Source of the DNA: CAVPHV01 sp963704825
GTDB lineage: Bacteria; Actinomycetota; Acidimicrobiia; Spongiisociales; UBA5794
NCBI GenBank assembly: GCA_963704825.1
Contig: CAVPHV010000012.1
Coordinates: 62,001 to 126,000, forward strand
Reading direction: 5' to 3'
Length of the DNA stretch: 64,000 nucleotides
Part shown: piece after piece, positions 1 to 9,155 of the stretch
Layout: each line of letters starts with the position of its first letter
Position numbering within the stretch: position 1 is the first letter of the stretch
The notes under the pieces: model-generated
Told to the model about the DNA's origin: nothing
What the model saw: the letters and a program-made list of their open reading frames with translations, nothing else
Database searches by the model: none
Made by a program: the position numbers and the translations under genes

Positions 1-7
1 AACTAGG

Positions 8-967
8 TCAACGTAGACCGCGAATGAAGGGTCGCGACAACGCCGCGGGTTGCCGGAACGCCTTGGTGATGAAGAACATCACGACCAGGGTGATCACGTA
101 GGGCAGGGCAGCCAGCAGCTGGGCGTTGATCTGATAGCCGAGCACGGGCACCGCCAGTCGGAACGCATCGGCCAACCCGAATACAAAGACCCCGAGCAGA
201 ACACCGCCCAATCGCCAACCCCCGAAGTACACCGCGGCGATGGCGATGAAGCCTCTCCCCCCGACGGCGCCGGTGTCGTAGGTGCCGACCTGACCAACGA
301 CGAGGAAGGCACCGCCGAGCCCGGCCAGAATCCCCATGTAGTAGATGGCTTGGCGACGGCGCTTGTTTACGTCGATCCCCGACACATCTGCCGCCTGCGG
401 GTTCTCCCCGACCGCACGCACCTCGAGTCCCCAGCGGGTCTTGTACAGCAGCCACCAGGTGAGTGGGATCAGCGGATACAGCAGGTAGGTGGGCCAGGTC
501 TGCCCAAAGAACGCAGGGCCGATCAGAGGAATGTCGACCAGCAGCGGAATCTCGACGACCTCGGCGCGGCGGGTCACGAGGTCCATATGCGCGCTGAGGT
601 AGCCGGCGAGGCCGAGGACCAGTACGTTGGCTGTCAGCCCGACCACGAACTGGTCGGCCGTCAGCCGGTGGCTCATGTTGGCCTGGATCAGGGCCACCAG
701 CACCCCACCGAATACCCCGGCCGCCAGCCCAAACCAGACCGCCCCGGATCCGGAGATCCCCGCACGGTCAGCGATGGTGTATCCCACCGCTCCGGAGAAG
801 GCGCCGGCCAGCAGCGACCCTTCGACCGAGATGTTGATCGTCCCGGCCTTCTCGGCAACCAATTCACCCATCGCAGCAAACGCCAAGAATCCGCCCAGCC
901 TGACCGCACTCGAGTACATCGTCGGGCTGGTGAAGACATCGGCAAGCGCGGAGAAGATATCACCCAT
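8..967 (-). CDS. ABC importer permease, BMP/nucleoside type (second permease)
   Basis: Inner-membrane permease of 319 residues of the RbsC/YufQ type (branched-chain/BPD_transp_2 family). It has about eight to ten hydrophobic segments, and its N-terminal LGGFLAFAAMGELVAEKAG followed by TINISVEGSLL is the typical motif of the smaller permease of BMP-family importers. It starts two bases after the stop of the upstream permease gene, so it is the last gene of the SBP-ATPase-permease-permease unit. Family knowledge says such pairs import nucleosides or related polar ring compounds; the actual substrate here is unknown. The stop lies only eight bases from the window edge, so a further operon gene beyond it cannot be excluded. 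Confidence 0.93.
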   Translation of the reverse strand: MGDIFSALADVFTSPTMYSSAVRLGGFLAFAAMGELVAEKAGTINISVEGSLLAGAFSGAVGYTIADRAGISGSGAVWFGLAAGVFGGVLVALIQANMSHRLTADQFVVGLTANVLVLGLAGYLSAHMDLVTRRAEVVEIPLLVDIPLIGPAFFGQTWPTYLLYPLIPLTWWLLYKTRWGLEVRAVGENPQAADVSGIDVNKRRRQAIYYMGILAGLGGAFLVVGQVGTYDTGAVGGRGFIAIAAVYFGGWRLGGVLLGVFVFGLADAFRLAVPVLGYQINAQLLAALPYVITLVVMFFITKAFRQPAALSRPFIRGLR

Positions 968-969
968 GG

Positions 970-2127
970 CTACTGCGCTTCCGCCTCAGCCAGGTCCTGA
1001 GCCTCATCGACCATATGCAGAGCCTTGCGCCTCCGCCTCACGAACATGATGGCCGGTGGGACCAACAGGGCCAGCACCAGCATGGCCTGCACCACGTCCA
1101 CGATCTTGCGGTCAACCCCGGTCGAGGCGAGGAACCCCGATCCGGTGCGGAGCGCGGCAAACAGGATGGCCACGACGATGCTTGCCAACGCGTTGGAGGC
1201 GGCCACCAGGGCGACCAGGAGACCCTGCCAGCCGATGTTGGTCGCAAAGCCGGTGGTGAGCCGGAAACCGGAACTCCCTCCGGCCAGCATGATGGCTCCG
1301 GCCAGCCCGGCGAAGCCCCCGGACAAGAAGAGGGCCAGGCCGCCGGTGCGGTTGGCAGCGACGCCCATCTTCTGCGCCACATTCGGGTTGCTGCCCAGCA
1401 GGCGGAACCGAAACCCCAGCACGGTGCGAGCCAGCACAAAAGCAACCACAAACGCCAGGATCACGGCGATCACGAAGCCGATGGGGAACTCGTTGCCAAA
1501 CATCCGGATCACCGGAAGCCGAATTCCCTCGGGCATGATCGCACTGGTCACCGCCCGGCTGGGTCGATCCGGGTCGGTGTCGCGCAGAAACCAATCGGTC
1601 GTGATCGCATACCCAACGATCTGGTACGCAATGAACACCAGCAGCAAGGTGGAAATGACCTCAGGGACATTGCGGCGGTACTTCATCACACCGGCGATCC
1701 CGGCATAGGCGCCTCCCGCGACCACACCCATCACCAGGCCGAACACCAGCAGCACGGGGCCGGGCCCTGCGAGCTTGGTGCCGACGAACGCCATCGCCAT
1801 GGCCCCCATGAGAAGCTGACCCTCTTGACCGATGTTGAACAGACCGGCCTTCACCCCGATCACCATGCCGAGTGCAACCAGCAGGAGGGGTGCCGCCACC
1901 GTCAGGGTGTTGCCCCACCGCCCCTCGGCGAGGAAGGCGCCGTCGAGCAGGGCACCAAAGACCTTCTGCCAGGAGTTCCCCGTGATCGACACGAGACCGG
2001 CGGAGATGGCGAGCGCCCCGCCGATGCTCAGGATATAGAGGACCACCCACTCGAGCCCGGTGCGCCACCGCGACGGCGGGGTCGGTGCGGGATCGGTGTC
2101 AACAGGCTCGGTGGCGAGATCGGTCAT
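970..2127 (-). CDS. ABC importer permease, BMP/nucleoside type (first permease)
   Basis: Permease of 385 residues, the larger YufP-type partner. A cytoplasmic N-terminus of about 25 residues is followed by many hydrophobic helices, and the motif VKAGLFNIGQEGQLLMGAM is diagnostic of this permease class. Its ATG overlaps the stop of the ATPase gene by four bases (ATGA), showing translational coupling. It should form a heterodimer with the next gene product and be driven by the double-ABC ATPase. The acidic C-terminal tail (DEAQDLAEAEAQ) is unremarkable. Confidence 0.93.
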   Translation of the reverse strand: MTDLATEPVDTDPAPTPPSRWRTGLEWVVLYILSIGGALAISAGLVSITGNSWQKVFGALLDGAFLAEGRWGNTLTVAAPLLLVALGMVIGVKAGLFNIGQEGQLLMGAMAMAFVGTKLAGPGPVLLVFGLVMGVVAGGAYAGIAGVMKYRRNVPEVISTLLLVFIAYQIVGYAITTDWFLRDTDPDRPSRAVTSAIMPEGIRLPVIRMFGNEFPIGFVIAVILAFVVAFVLARTVLGFRFRLLGSNPNVAQKMGVAANRTGGLALFLSGGFAGLAGAIMLAGGSSGFRLTTGFATNIGWQGLLVALVAASNALASIVVAILFAALRTGSGFLASTGVDRKIVDVVQAMLVLALLVPPAIMFVRRRRKALHMVDEAQDLAEAEAQ

Positions 2128-3722
2128 GTGGCACTTGCCTCTGCGGTAGACCCTCCGATGAGCAGGCCGATCCGCTCTACGTCGAATTCGGACCGTGCCA
2201 TCTCGCCGATGATGGCGCCTCGGTAAATGACGAGGATGCGGTCGGCGAGTGCGGCGATCTCACCGAGGTCGGTCGACATGAGGAGCACGGCGATCCCCTC
2301 GTCCGCCGCTTGGCGCAACCGGTCACTGATGTACTCGATTGCGCCCACGTCGAGACCCCGGGTCGGCTGGGTGGCGACGAGCACCTTGGGGCTGCAGGAC
2401 AGGGCGTTGGCCAGCACCACGCGCTGCTGGTTGCCGCCCGACAATTGGGCCAGTGGGGTATCGGGGCCGGGGGCATGGATGGCGAACTCGTCGATCAAGA
2501 CTTGCGCCCTGCTGTTGATCTCGTCTCGCCGCAGCACGCCCCGGGTGGCGACCTGATCGAGCGTCGACATCACCAGGTTCTCGGCCACGGTCATCTGCGG
2601 GACACATCCCGAGTCGTGGCGGTCCGCCGGGATGACCGCAATCCCGGCACCAAGCATGGCTCCGGCGTGGCCCGAGCGAACCTTCTTGTCGTTCACGGTG
2701 ATCGTGCCTGAATCAAGGGTGATCAGGCTCGACAGGACCCGAGTCAACGGCGCCTGGCCGTTGCCTTCGACTCCCGCCACCCCGACGATCTCACCGGCAT
2801 AGACATCGAGTGAGAGCCCATCGAGCAGCACGGCGCCGTCCGCCGCCTTGGCCGAGGCGTTGGCGATCCGGAGCACCGGGCGTTCGCCTTCATGGGAGTC
2901 GTCATCACTCGAGGTAGCGATCGTCTCCTCGGAGATGGCGCCAACGGCAGCGGCAGCTGCCGCGGCCCCAGCAGCTGCGGCGGCGCGCAGCGTGACGGGA
3001 CGGCCGACCATGGCGCGTGCCAGCGACGCGGCGTCGGCGTCATCGGTCAATACCCGTTCAACGACATGACCGTCCCGCATGATGGTGATGCGGTCGGTCG
3101 CCTGGAGCACCTCATCGAGCTTGTGGCTGACAAGGGCGACCGCCCACCCTTCCTTGCGCACCCCCTGTACCAGCACCTCGAACAGGTACTGGGACTCGCT
3201 CGGAGTCAGCACGGCGGTCGGCTCGTCGAGAATGATGATGCGTGGCTCGTGGCGGAGGCATTTGACGATTTCGACACGCTGGCGCATCCCCGCCGTGAGG
3301 TCACGCACCGTCGCATCAGGATCGACGTCGAGCCCGTAGCGCTCGGTGATCTCAACCACACGCTCCCGGGTGGCACTTGGGTCGAGCTTGCCGTGCTCGC
3401 CCAGCTCGACGTTCTCCCACACCGTGAGGGCGTCGACCAGGCTGTAGTGCTGATGGACCATCCCGATCCCGTGTTCCGCCGCCTGGGTCGGATCGACGAT
3501 CCTGCAGCGCTTCCCGTCGAGCACCATCGTGCCGTGGTCGGGCAGTGCAAGGCCGATGACCATCCGCATCAGGGTGGACTTGCCCGCGCCGTTCTCGCCG
3601 AGGATGCCGTGGATTTCGCCGCGGCGCAGCTTCAGGTCGACGTTGTCGCAGGCGAGGACTTCGCCGTAGCGTTTCGTCATCCCGTGGAGCTCGAGCACGA
3701 AGTCGGGGTTGGCTTCGGGCAT
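2124..3722 (-). CDS. ABC importer ATPase with two nucleotide-binding domains
   Basis: A 532-residue double ABC protein of the RbsA/YufO class that energises the BMP-type importer. Domain 1 has Walker A GENGAGKST at residues 42-50, a Q-loop, the signature LTAGMRQRVE and Walker B RIIILDEPT. Domain 2 has the degenerate Walker A GVEGNGQ, normal for this class, and a full signature LSGGNQQRV. Between the domains (about residues 250-275) is an Ala-rich stretch followed by an acidic Ser/Asp-rich stretch, longer than the usual linker and probably disordered. It sits downstream of the binding-protein gene, separated by a strong hairpin, and overlaps the first permease gene. Confidence 0.95.
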   Translation of the reverse strand: MPEANPDFVLELHGMTKRYGEVLACDNVDLKLRRGEIHGILGENGAGKSTLMRMVIGLALPDHGTMVLDGKRCRIVDPTQAAEHGIGMVHQHYSLVDALTVWENVELGEHGKLDPSATRERVVEITERYGLDVDPDATVRDLTAGMRQRVEIVKCLRHEPRIIILDEPTAVLTPSESQYLFEVLVQGVRKEGWAVALVSHKLDEVLQATDRITIMRDGHVVERVLTDDADAASLARAMVGRPVTLRAAAAAGAAAAAAAVGAISEETIATSSDDDSHEGERPVLRIANASAKAADGAVLLDGLSLDVYAGEIVGVAGVEGNGQAPLTRVLSSLITLDSGTITVNDKKVRSGHAGAMLGAGIAVIPADRHDSGCVPQMTVAENLVMSTLDQVATRGVLRRDEINSRAQVLIDEFAIHAPGPDTPLAQLSGGNQQRVVLANALSCSPKVLVATQPTRGLDVGAIEYISDRLRQAADEGIAVLLMSTDLGEIAALADRILVIYRGAIIGEMARSEFDVERIGLLIGGSTAEASAT

Positions 3723-3753
3723 TCAGCCCTTCCTCCGTCGGTCGGCCTTCAAT

Positions 3754-3790
3754 GCACAGTGGGCACCCACCGACGGGGTGCCCACTGTGC
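3754..3790 (-). terminator. Perfect hairpin between binding-protein and ATPase genes
   Basis: A perfect 15-bp inverted repeat (GCACAGTGGGCACCC and its complement) with a 7-base loop lies 21 bases after the stop of the binding-protein gene and about 30 bases before the ATPase start. No T-run follows on the minus strand. Position and strength suggest an attenuator or mRNA-stabilising hairpin that makes binding protein more abundant than the membrane components, a common arrangement in importer operons. The function is inferred. Confidence 0.75.
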
Positions 3791-3810
3791 CTCGTGTCAT
3801 CTCGATCCTC

Positions 3811-4989
3811 TTAGAACCCGTATGCCTCGGACAGGATCTCGAAGATCTGCTCGTCGAACTCACCCGCTCCGATCCGCAGGTTGAACTCGTCGAGCGCCGC
3901 GATCTGCTCGGGTGTGGCATTGCAGAACTCGGCGCCGACCTCGGGATCGACTCCGACCCTGAACCGCCGGATCGTGCCTTCCTGGGCCGTCCCGTCGAGA
4001 ATCTCGGTGAAGACCGGCACCAGATAGTCACCGGCATCGAACTTCACGTTCATGTCGTAGTCGAGATCGTCGCGCGAGCATCCTCGAGACGATCCGGCCG
4101 TCATCACAATGAGGCCGTCCTCATTGGCCAGCGCCACGATCGGTTCGTGGGCGCCTCCCAGGAACGGCAGCACGGCGTCGGCGCCTTCGGCAACTGCGTT
4201 CTCGTAGGCCTCAGTTGCCCCCGCCGTGTTGTTGAAGTCGAACGGGAAGTTGCCGGTCGGCACATAGGTTGCCGTGTAACTCTCATCGACCGTGGTGAGG
4301 CCGAGTTCGAACGCCATGAAGGACTCGACCTCGAAGTCGAGATCACAGCAGCCGATGAATACCGCACTGTCGCCTCCGCTCTCCTGAAGCAGGAGTCCGG
4401 TGGCATAGCCGGACGAGAGTTGCAGTTCGGCTCCGCTGTCCTGGCTCATCAAGACACCGGGCGTTTCAGGCAAACCAGAGCCGCAGTTGCAGTACCAGAA
4501 GATGTCCTCGTACTGCAGGTAGAGGTCCTCGTTGCCGTCGGCCAGCGCGCCGGAGCCGATCGCGATGATGTCGACGTTCTGAGCGGCGAGGTTCTCCAAT
4601 TCGGCCCGAGAGTTGGCCGGGTCGATCTTGTCCACGATGATTGGGTCCTCGTAACCGGCCGCTGCCGAGATCTCTTCCACTCGCTCGACGAGCGCTTGGT
4701 AGTACGCCCCGTCATCGCGTGGTCCGTCCGTGGCAACGCCGATGATGACCACGCCATCGCCGTTGAAGTCGGCTACCCCAAAGTCGGGGGCCTCCGTCGT
4801 CGTCGGTGCTGCCGTCGTTGTCGTTTCGCCGGCTGCGGTGGTCGTGGTTTCGGCTGCTGCCGTGGTAACGGTCTCGACCGCAGTCGTCGTCGTGTCTCCG
4901 GTGTCGTCGTCGTCGCCACAGGCAGCAACAACGAGGGCAAAGGCTGCCACCAAGACAATCAGTGTCCGAACTCGTGCCTTCTTCTTCAT
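3811..4989 (-). CDS. BMP-family lipoprotein, substrate-binding protein of ABC importer
   Basis: A 392-residue periplasmic-type binding protein anchored as a lipoprotein: MKKK start, hydrophobic stretch and lipobox VVAAC with Cys24, then an acidic run and a long Thr-rich linker (about residues 30-65). The rest fits the Med/BMP basic-membrane-protein family, which binds nucleosides or similar ligands. The chosen ATG has a GGGAGG ribosome-binding site; an upstream in-frame extension to 5097 lacks one. Residues such as YCNCGSG and CSRDDLDYD are unusual Cys-containing spots. An operator for the local GntR protein lies about 165 bases upstream. Confidence 0.92.
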   Translation of the reverse strand: MKKKARVRTLIVLVAAFALVVAACGDDDDTGDTTTTAVETVTTAAAETTTTAAGETTTTAAPTTTEAPDFGVADFNGDGVVIIGVATDGPRDDGAYYQALVERVEEISAAAGYEDPIIVDKIDPANSRAELENLAAQNVDIIAIGSGALADGNEDLYLQYEDIFWYCNCGSGLPETPGVLMSQDSGAELQLSSGYATGLLLQESGGDSAVFIGCCDLDFEVESFMAFELGLTTVDESYTATYVPTGNFPFDFNNTAGATEAYENAVAEGADAVLPFLGGAHEPIVALANEDGLIVMTAGSSRGCSRDDLDYDMNVKFDAGDYLVPVFTEILDGTAQEGTIRRFRVGVDPEVGAEFCNATPEQIAALDEFNLRIGAGEFDEQIFEILSEAYGF

Positions 4990-5153
4990 GGGTTCCAACC
5001 TCCCGAATCGAGCCATCCGTCGAATCGTCCTCCGCAATCCCAGACCACCAACTTCCGCAGGAACGGAACCCCCATTTTCTGGTGGAACGGGTATCACTCT
5101 TTCCGCAAACTACCGCTGCACTTCATATCGCACTCAGCATCAGCATGGACTGA

Positions 5154-5164
5154 TGGTCAGACCA
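5154..5164. promoter_or_regulatory. Predicted GntR operator 1 (TGGTCAGACCA)
   Basis: An 11-bp perfect palindrome centred on A5159, identical in core to sites at 10201 and 16373. It lies about 165 bases upstream of the importer's first gene and between it and the gntR stop. The form TGGTC-N-GACCA matches the general operator shape of FadR-subfamily GntR regulators. Binding is inferred. Confidence 0.7.
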
Positions 5165-5230
5165 CCACCTCCTCAACCCTAGCCATCGGGCTTCTGAGCG
5201 TCCACCCGCGTGGCGGAACCCACCCCATGG

Positions 5231-5992
5231 TCACATCCCCACCGTTCGCATCACCGCCCGGTCGTCGCGCGACCGCACCCTCTGGGGCCGGCCCATGCTC
5301 AAACCTTCAATCGGGCCGAGGTGCCCCTCGACCGCGGCCAGCATCTGCGCTTCGTCTCCAGCAACAAATGCTTCGGCAATCGCCCGATGCTCGCCGGCGG
5401 CTCGGGCGATCACCTCACCGGGATTGGCACCTTCTGGTGCTCCGAGCAGGAACCCGGCGGAGAGGTCGGCCTGCACCAGGGCGTCGAGGACCCGCCCGTA
5501 CACCTCGACCAGCACCGGGTTGGCGCACGCCGCGGCGAGCGCGGCATGGAACTGACGATCAACCAGCCTGAACTCCTCGAGCGTGGTCGGGGCCGGACGC
5601 ATGGCGAGGTCGAGCACCTCTTTGCGCTCACGGGCGGTGGCCCGCGACGCCGCCAACTCGAATAGACACATCTCGAGGACCCGACGCGACTCGAGCAGCG
5701 CCCGCATCGCCTTCTTCCGGCCGTCGGCTTCCGGCACCTCGGCCCCGGGCACCTGTTCGACGACAAATGAGCGGTTGCCGCGCCGTTCAACGATGCCGAC
5801 GGCTACGAGCGCCTGCATTGCTTCTCGCACCGAAGTGCGGGCAACGCCGAACTGTTCCGCCAGGGTCCGCTCCGCCGGGAGCTGTGATCCCGGCTGGAGT
5901 TCGCCGCTGCCGATCCGGGCAAGGATGTCGTCGCGCACTTGCTCGGACAACGTGGTGCGTTCAACCGGCTCGAAGGGACGCGAGGACGTCAT
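5231..5992 (-). CDS. GntR-family (FadR/FCD subfamily) transcriptional regulator
   Basis: A 253-residue regulator with an N-terminal winged helix-turn-helix (LSEQVRDDILARIGSGEL, then PAERTLAEQFGVARTSVREA) and a C-terminal all-helical FCD-type ligand domain. It is the last gene of the six-gene unit starting at 10174, and its ATG overlaps the VOC gene stop by four bases. Three copies of a FadR-type palindrome stand in front of the three transcription units of this locus, so it most likely represses importer, kinase/aldolase and reductase operons together and is relieved by a pathway metabolite. An upstream extension of the frame to 6316 only shadows the VOC gene. Confidence 0.93.
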   Translation of the reverse strand: MTSSRPFEPVERTTLSEQVRDDILARIGSGELQPGSQLPAERTLAEQFGVARTSVREAMQALVAVGIVERRGNRSFVVEQVPGAEVPEADGRKKAMRALLESRRVLEMCLFELAASRATARERKEVLDLAMRPAPTTLEEFRLVDRQFHAALAAACANPVLVEVYGRVLDALVQADLSAGFLLGAPEGANPGEVIARAAGEHRAIAEAFVAGDEAQMLAAVEGHLGPIEGLSMGRPQRVRSRDDRAVMRTVGM

Positions 5993-6474
5993 GATCCGTC
6001 TCCCCAGGTGTCGTGGACGGTCTGATAGGTGCCCTGGTCGTAGGAGAACTCGACGGTGTTGCCGTCGGGGTCCTCGACAAAACAGATGTAGCCAATCGGG
6101 GGTGGCATCTGGATGGGTGGCATGGTCAAGGATCCTTCGGCCTCGGCGCGGGCCGCAACGGCGTCGACCGCCTCCCGGCTCATCAGTTCGAACCCGAGGT
6201 GAGCGAACGGACCGAGGATGGTCGGCGGGGCGTACCCAAACGGATCCTTGTCGGGGTGGAATTGCGAAAGCACCAGCACAAAGGGGCTGGCGGCATCCTT
6301 CGGGTCTGCCAGCCACGCCCCGACGCCAAAGTCGTCGGCGCTGCGGTCCAGCACTTCAAACGGCGTGTGCTCCACGTACCACTCGATCGACCGCTCCACA
6401 TCGACGACCCGCAGCGCGAGGTGGGTCAGCCGCGCCCGCGGCAGGCCAACCTCGTGGCTGCCTTGGCTGGTCAC
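5989..6474 (-). CDS. VOC (glyoxalase/dioxygenase superfamily) protein
   Basis: A 161-residue protein with two beta-alpha-beta-beta-beta modules typical of the vicinal oxygen chelate fold: LTHLALRVVDVERSIEWYV at the start, HLGFEL in the middle and the C-terminal VEDPDGNTVEFSYD signature with the metal-binding Glu. Metal-site His and Glu residues are visible, so it may be an active lyase, epimerase or dioxygenase. GTG start with AGGAGA upstream. It is coupled to the gntR gene by a four-base overlap and follows the flavin reductase gene by 13 bases. The specific reaction cannot be told from sequence. Confidence 0.88.
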   Translation of the reverse strand: MTSQGSHEVGLPRARLTHLALRVVDVERSIEWYVEHTPFEVLDRSADDFGVGAWLADPKDAASPFVLVLSQFHPDKDPFGYAPPTILGPFAHLGFELMSREAVDAVAARAEAEGSLTMPPIQMPPPIGYICFVEDPDGNTVEFSYDQGTYQTVHDTWGDGS

Positions 6475-6487
6475 GAGCTTCTCTCCT

Positions 6488-7003
6488 TCACCAGCGTCCC
6501 CTGACGTCGGGCGCTACCGGGGTCATCTCCCCAAAGTAGGATTTCTTCCAATACACCAGCGCCTCGTCGCCATCGAGCGACCCGCCATCAACGCCGGCCA
6601 TCACCACATAGGTTCCATGGTGCTCGACGACCTTCTCAACGGTACAGAGCAGATGTGCTGTTGTGCCTGCCAGCACCGGGGTGCCGTCGGCAGTGGGCGA
6701 CCATTCAAACACCGCAAATGGGTCGGCCTCGGCCCAAGCGAAGCCGACCGACAGCGCGGTCTGGTCGGGGCCGAGGACGTTGGCGCAGAATGTCTGGCCG
6801 GGCACGAGCGCCGGACGAGACGACGCCGCGCCGCCGATGCACATGAGCACGGAGGGCGGCTCGTAGGACACGACGGTGAGCGACGAGATGGTCATGCCGC
6901 GCCGGACCCCTTCGCGATCTCGCAGCGTCATCACCGCAACGCCGGCCGGCACGGCGGCCATCACGCTTCGACAGATCTCAACTGCATCGTTTTCGGCGGT
7001 CAC
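6488..7003 (-). CDS. Flavin reductase-like (DIM6/NTAB, HpaC-type) protein
   Basis: A 171-residue split-barrel flavoprotein of the flavin reductase family. It shows the family pattern MAAVPAGVAVMTLRD, then MTISSLTVVSYEPPSVLMCI and an FCANVL segment. Such proteins supply reduced flavin to monooxygenases or act alone on small substrates. No flavin monooxygenase is adjacent, so it may itself take part in electron supply to the selenoprotein reductase, which lacks a local thioredoxin system; that is a guess. GTG start with a GAGGAGGT ribosome-binding site. Confidence 0.88.
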   Translation of the reverse strand: MTAENDAVEICRSVMAAVPAGVAVMTLRDREGVRRGMTISSLTVVSYEPPSVLMCIGGAASSRPALVPGQTFCANVLGPDQTALSVGFAWAEADPFAVFEWSPTADGTPVLAGTTAHLLCTVEKVVEHHGTYVVMAGVDGGSLDGDEALVYWKKSYFGEMTPVAPDVRGRW

Positions 7004-7029
7004 GTTCAGCTACCTCCTCGACGTCCGAT

Positions 7030-7806
7030 TCAGATCGAACCGTGCACGGCGGCGTGCAGCCGGCGCACCATCGCGGTCGGATCCTTGGCCCCCCAGGTGT
7101 TGCGTCCGAAGGCGATCCCGGAAGCTCCGGCGGCGACGACGTCGGCGGCGTACTGCACGGCCTCGTCCTCGCTGTCCTTCTTCGGTCCACCGAGCACGAA
7201 CATCGGCGCCTCGATACTGGCAACGACCTCAGGAAGGTCGGCTAGGTCGGGCGGCGCCATCGTCTTGATGGCATCGGCACCAAGCTCAACACAGATCCTG
7301 GCGCACTTGGCGATGTGCTCGGCGTCCCATGGAATCGTCCGCGCCCAGGTCCCGGGGATCGATTCGGCGATGACCGGCATGCCGATCTTCTCGGCCTCGG
7401 CGACCAGAGCCACCAGACGCCGCAGCGAGAGCTCCTCATCGTCGGCCCCGGGGAATGCCATGATCACGACGGCGTCGGCCCCGATGGTGGCGGCCAACTC
7501 GGCCGAGTACATCAGCGAGAACATGTCTCCGGAGCCGTAGTTGCCCAATTGGGTCAGCGCTCCGTCGAGTCGCAGCACCATCCCACAGTTGGCAAATGCC
7601 TCGGGATAGCGACGGGCGATCTGCCATGAAACGAGGATCCCGTCGGGGCCACCCTCGGCAACACGCTCAACAACGTCGAGGTCGGGTCCCGCCCCCGAAG
7701 ACGACTGCATGTCGATGGCGACGAGGAAGGCCTTGCCGTCGGGCTGGATGAATCGTGACGCCCGCCGAATCTTGCCGGCCCCGATGGCCGATGAGATGTA
7801 CTCCAT
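7030..7806 (-). CDS. DhnA/FbaB-type class I aldolase (LsrF/DeoC superfamily)
   Basis: A 258-residue TIM-barrel aldolase. The likely Schiff-base lysine is Lys181 in GADAIKT, with phosphate-binding motifs FVLGGPKK and GASGIAFGRN near the end, as in class I fructose-bisphosphate aldolases, LsrF and related enzymes. The chosen ATG has AGAAGGAG about ten bases upstream; an alternative ATG at 7833 overlaps the kinase stop by four bases. Next to an FGGY kinase it probably cleaves, or transfers acyl groups from, a phosphorylated sugar-like intermediate. The exact substrate is unknown. Confidence 0.9.
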   Translation of the reverse strand: MEYISSAIGAGKIRRASRFIQPDGKAFLVAIDMQSSSGAGPDLDVVERVAEGGPDGILVSWQIARRYPEAFANCGMVLRLDGALTQLGNYGSGDMFSLMYSAELAATIGADAVVIMAFPGADDEELSLRRLVALVAEAEKIGMPVIAESIPGTWARTIPWDAEHIAKCARICVELGADAIKTMAPPDLADLPEVVASIEAPMFVLGGPKKDSEDEAVQYAADVVAAGASGIAFGRNTWGAKDPTAMVRRLHAAVHGSI

Positions 7807-7829
7807 GTCCTTCAGTCTCCTTCTGTCGC

Positions 7830-9155
7830 TCAATCGTTGTCTGAATCTTGTCGTCTGCCCTGCGCCTGCAACCTCGCTTCGGCGGCGTCGCCGAGTTCGA
7901 TGAAGCGGCGCAGCCCCGCTCGATACGTCTCATTCGGCTGCGGTTCGATGGTGGTCATCTCGGGCACCGGCCAGTCGCCGGAGGCGCCTTCGCCGGGTCG
8001 CGGCCACCACCCCATTGCTGCCCCGGCGCCCAACACGGCACCGTAGGCCGACATCTCGTCGCAATCGGGGACGTCGATCGGAACCTCGAGGATGTCGGCT
8101 TTGATCGCCGTCCATACCTTGCTCCGGGAGGGGCCGCCCGAACTCACCACTCGCTCCAGCACCATCCCCTGGGACCGGAGTTCGGCAGCCAGATGCGCCA
8201 AGCCGTAGCCGGTCGCCTCCAGCAGCGCCCGGCTGACCACGCCGACATCGTGCTCGATGTGGAGCCCGACGATCTCGGCGCGCAGGTCGAAATTCCAGCG
8301 AGGAGCTCGCTCACCCTCGAAGTACGGGAGCGCCATCACTCCGTGGGCACCCGGTGGAACGTCGGCAGCCAGCTTGATCAGCTCGGGGACGCTGCGGCCG
8401 GTCATCCCCGACCACCAATCCATCATGGCGCCGTGGGCGGCAACCGGTCCGCCGACGATGTAGATGCCCGCAACCGGGCTCGGCATCCCGTAGGTGGCGG
8501 CATCGTGATGCTCGGCACCGCGAACCGCCAGGCCGAGGCCGCCGGTCTTGCCACCGGGATCGAACGCCTTGCCGGGGGTGTCGATCCCGCCGGCCCATGC
8601 CGTCATGTAGGCGTCGTTGGAGCCTGGGACCAGCTTGATCCCGGCCGGGATCCCATGCTCGCCACTTGAAACGCCGACCACGCTGCCAACGGCAACCGGC
8701 TCGCCGAACTCGGGCAATGCAACGTTCTCGGGCCACAGACTCTGCACCGAGTCCGAGCCACCAAGCTGCGCCAAGACCCAATCCCACAGCTGGCGGGGCT
8801 GCACCTCGTCGCCGAAAGCAGCGCGCAGGTAGCCAATCTGGGCGGCGTGCTGATCGGAGGGGCTACTGCCCGCCCCTGCCGCATGGCGAAAGGTGAGTGC
8901 CCGTTGACCCGCAGAGGCCACGGTGGTTGGTCCGTGCCCACCGACACAGATGGCAGCGGGGGTCGGGCTGTCAAGCGCCGTGATCGCGGCGCAGGTGCCC
9001 GCCAGCCAGTTGAACGGATCGACCTCGCCACGGGCCACCGGCCCCGCCGGGTAGGACGCCGTTGCCGACGCAACGACCTCGCCCGCCCGATTCGCCGCCA
9101 GGGCGCGTGCCGAGGTACTGCCGACATCAACCCCGACGACGAGTGGCTCGGTCAT
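7830..9155 (-). CDS. FGGY-family carbohydrate kinase
   Basis: A 441-residue kinase of the FGGY family (xylulose, erythritol, AI-2 and similar substrates). The phosphate-1 motif DVGSTSARA is at the N-terminus, the middle has MALPYFEGERAPRW, and the C-terminal half has the adenosine motif SSGGPSRSKVW. It overlaps the alcohol dehydrogenase stop by four bases, indicating coupled expression. It should phosphorylate an imported sugar or polyol before the neighbouring aldolase acts. The combination with a DhnA-type aldolase and an importer resembles the Lsr layout, but here the importer is of BMP type. Confidence 0.92.
   Translation of the reverse strand: MTEPLVVGVDVGSTSARALAANRAGEVVASATASYPAGPVARGEVDPFNWLAGTCAAITALDSPTPAAICVGGHGPTTVASAGQRALTFRHAAGAGSSPSDQHAAQIGYLRAAFGDEVQPRQLWDWVLAQLGGSDSVQSLWPENVALPEFGEPVAVGSVVGVSSGEHGIPAGIKLVPGSNDAYMTAWAGGIDTPGKAFDPGGKTGGLGLAVRGAEHHDAATYGMPSPVAGIYIVGGPVAAHGAMMDWWSGMTGRSVPELIKLAADVPPGAHGVMALPYFEGERAPRWNFDLRAEIVGLHIEHDVGVVSRALLEATGYGLAHLAAELRSQGMVLERVVSSGGPSRSKVWTAIKADILEVPIDVPDCDEMSAYGAVLGAGAAMGWWPRPGEGASGDWPVPEMTTIEPQPNETYRAGLRRFIELGDAAEARLQAQGRRQDSDND

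Noticed and set aside
4795..4915. Short tandem repeats upstream in the binding-protein gene
   Set aside because: They are codons of the Thr-rich linker behind the lipobox, normal in actinobacterial lipoproteins.
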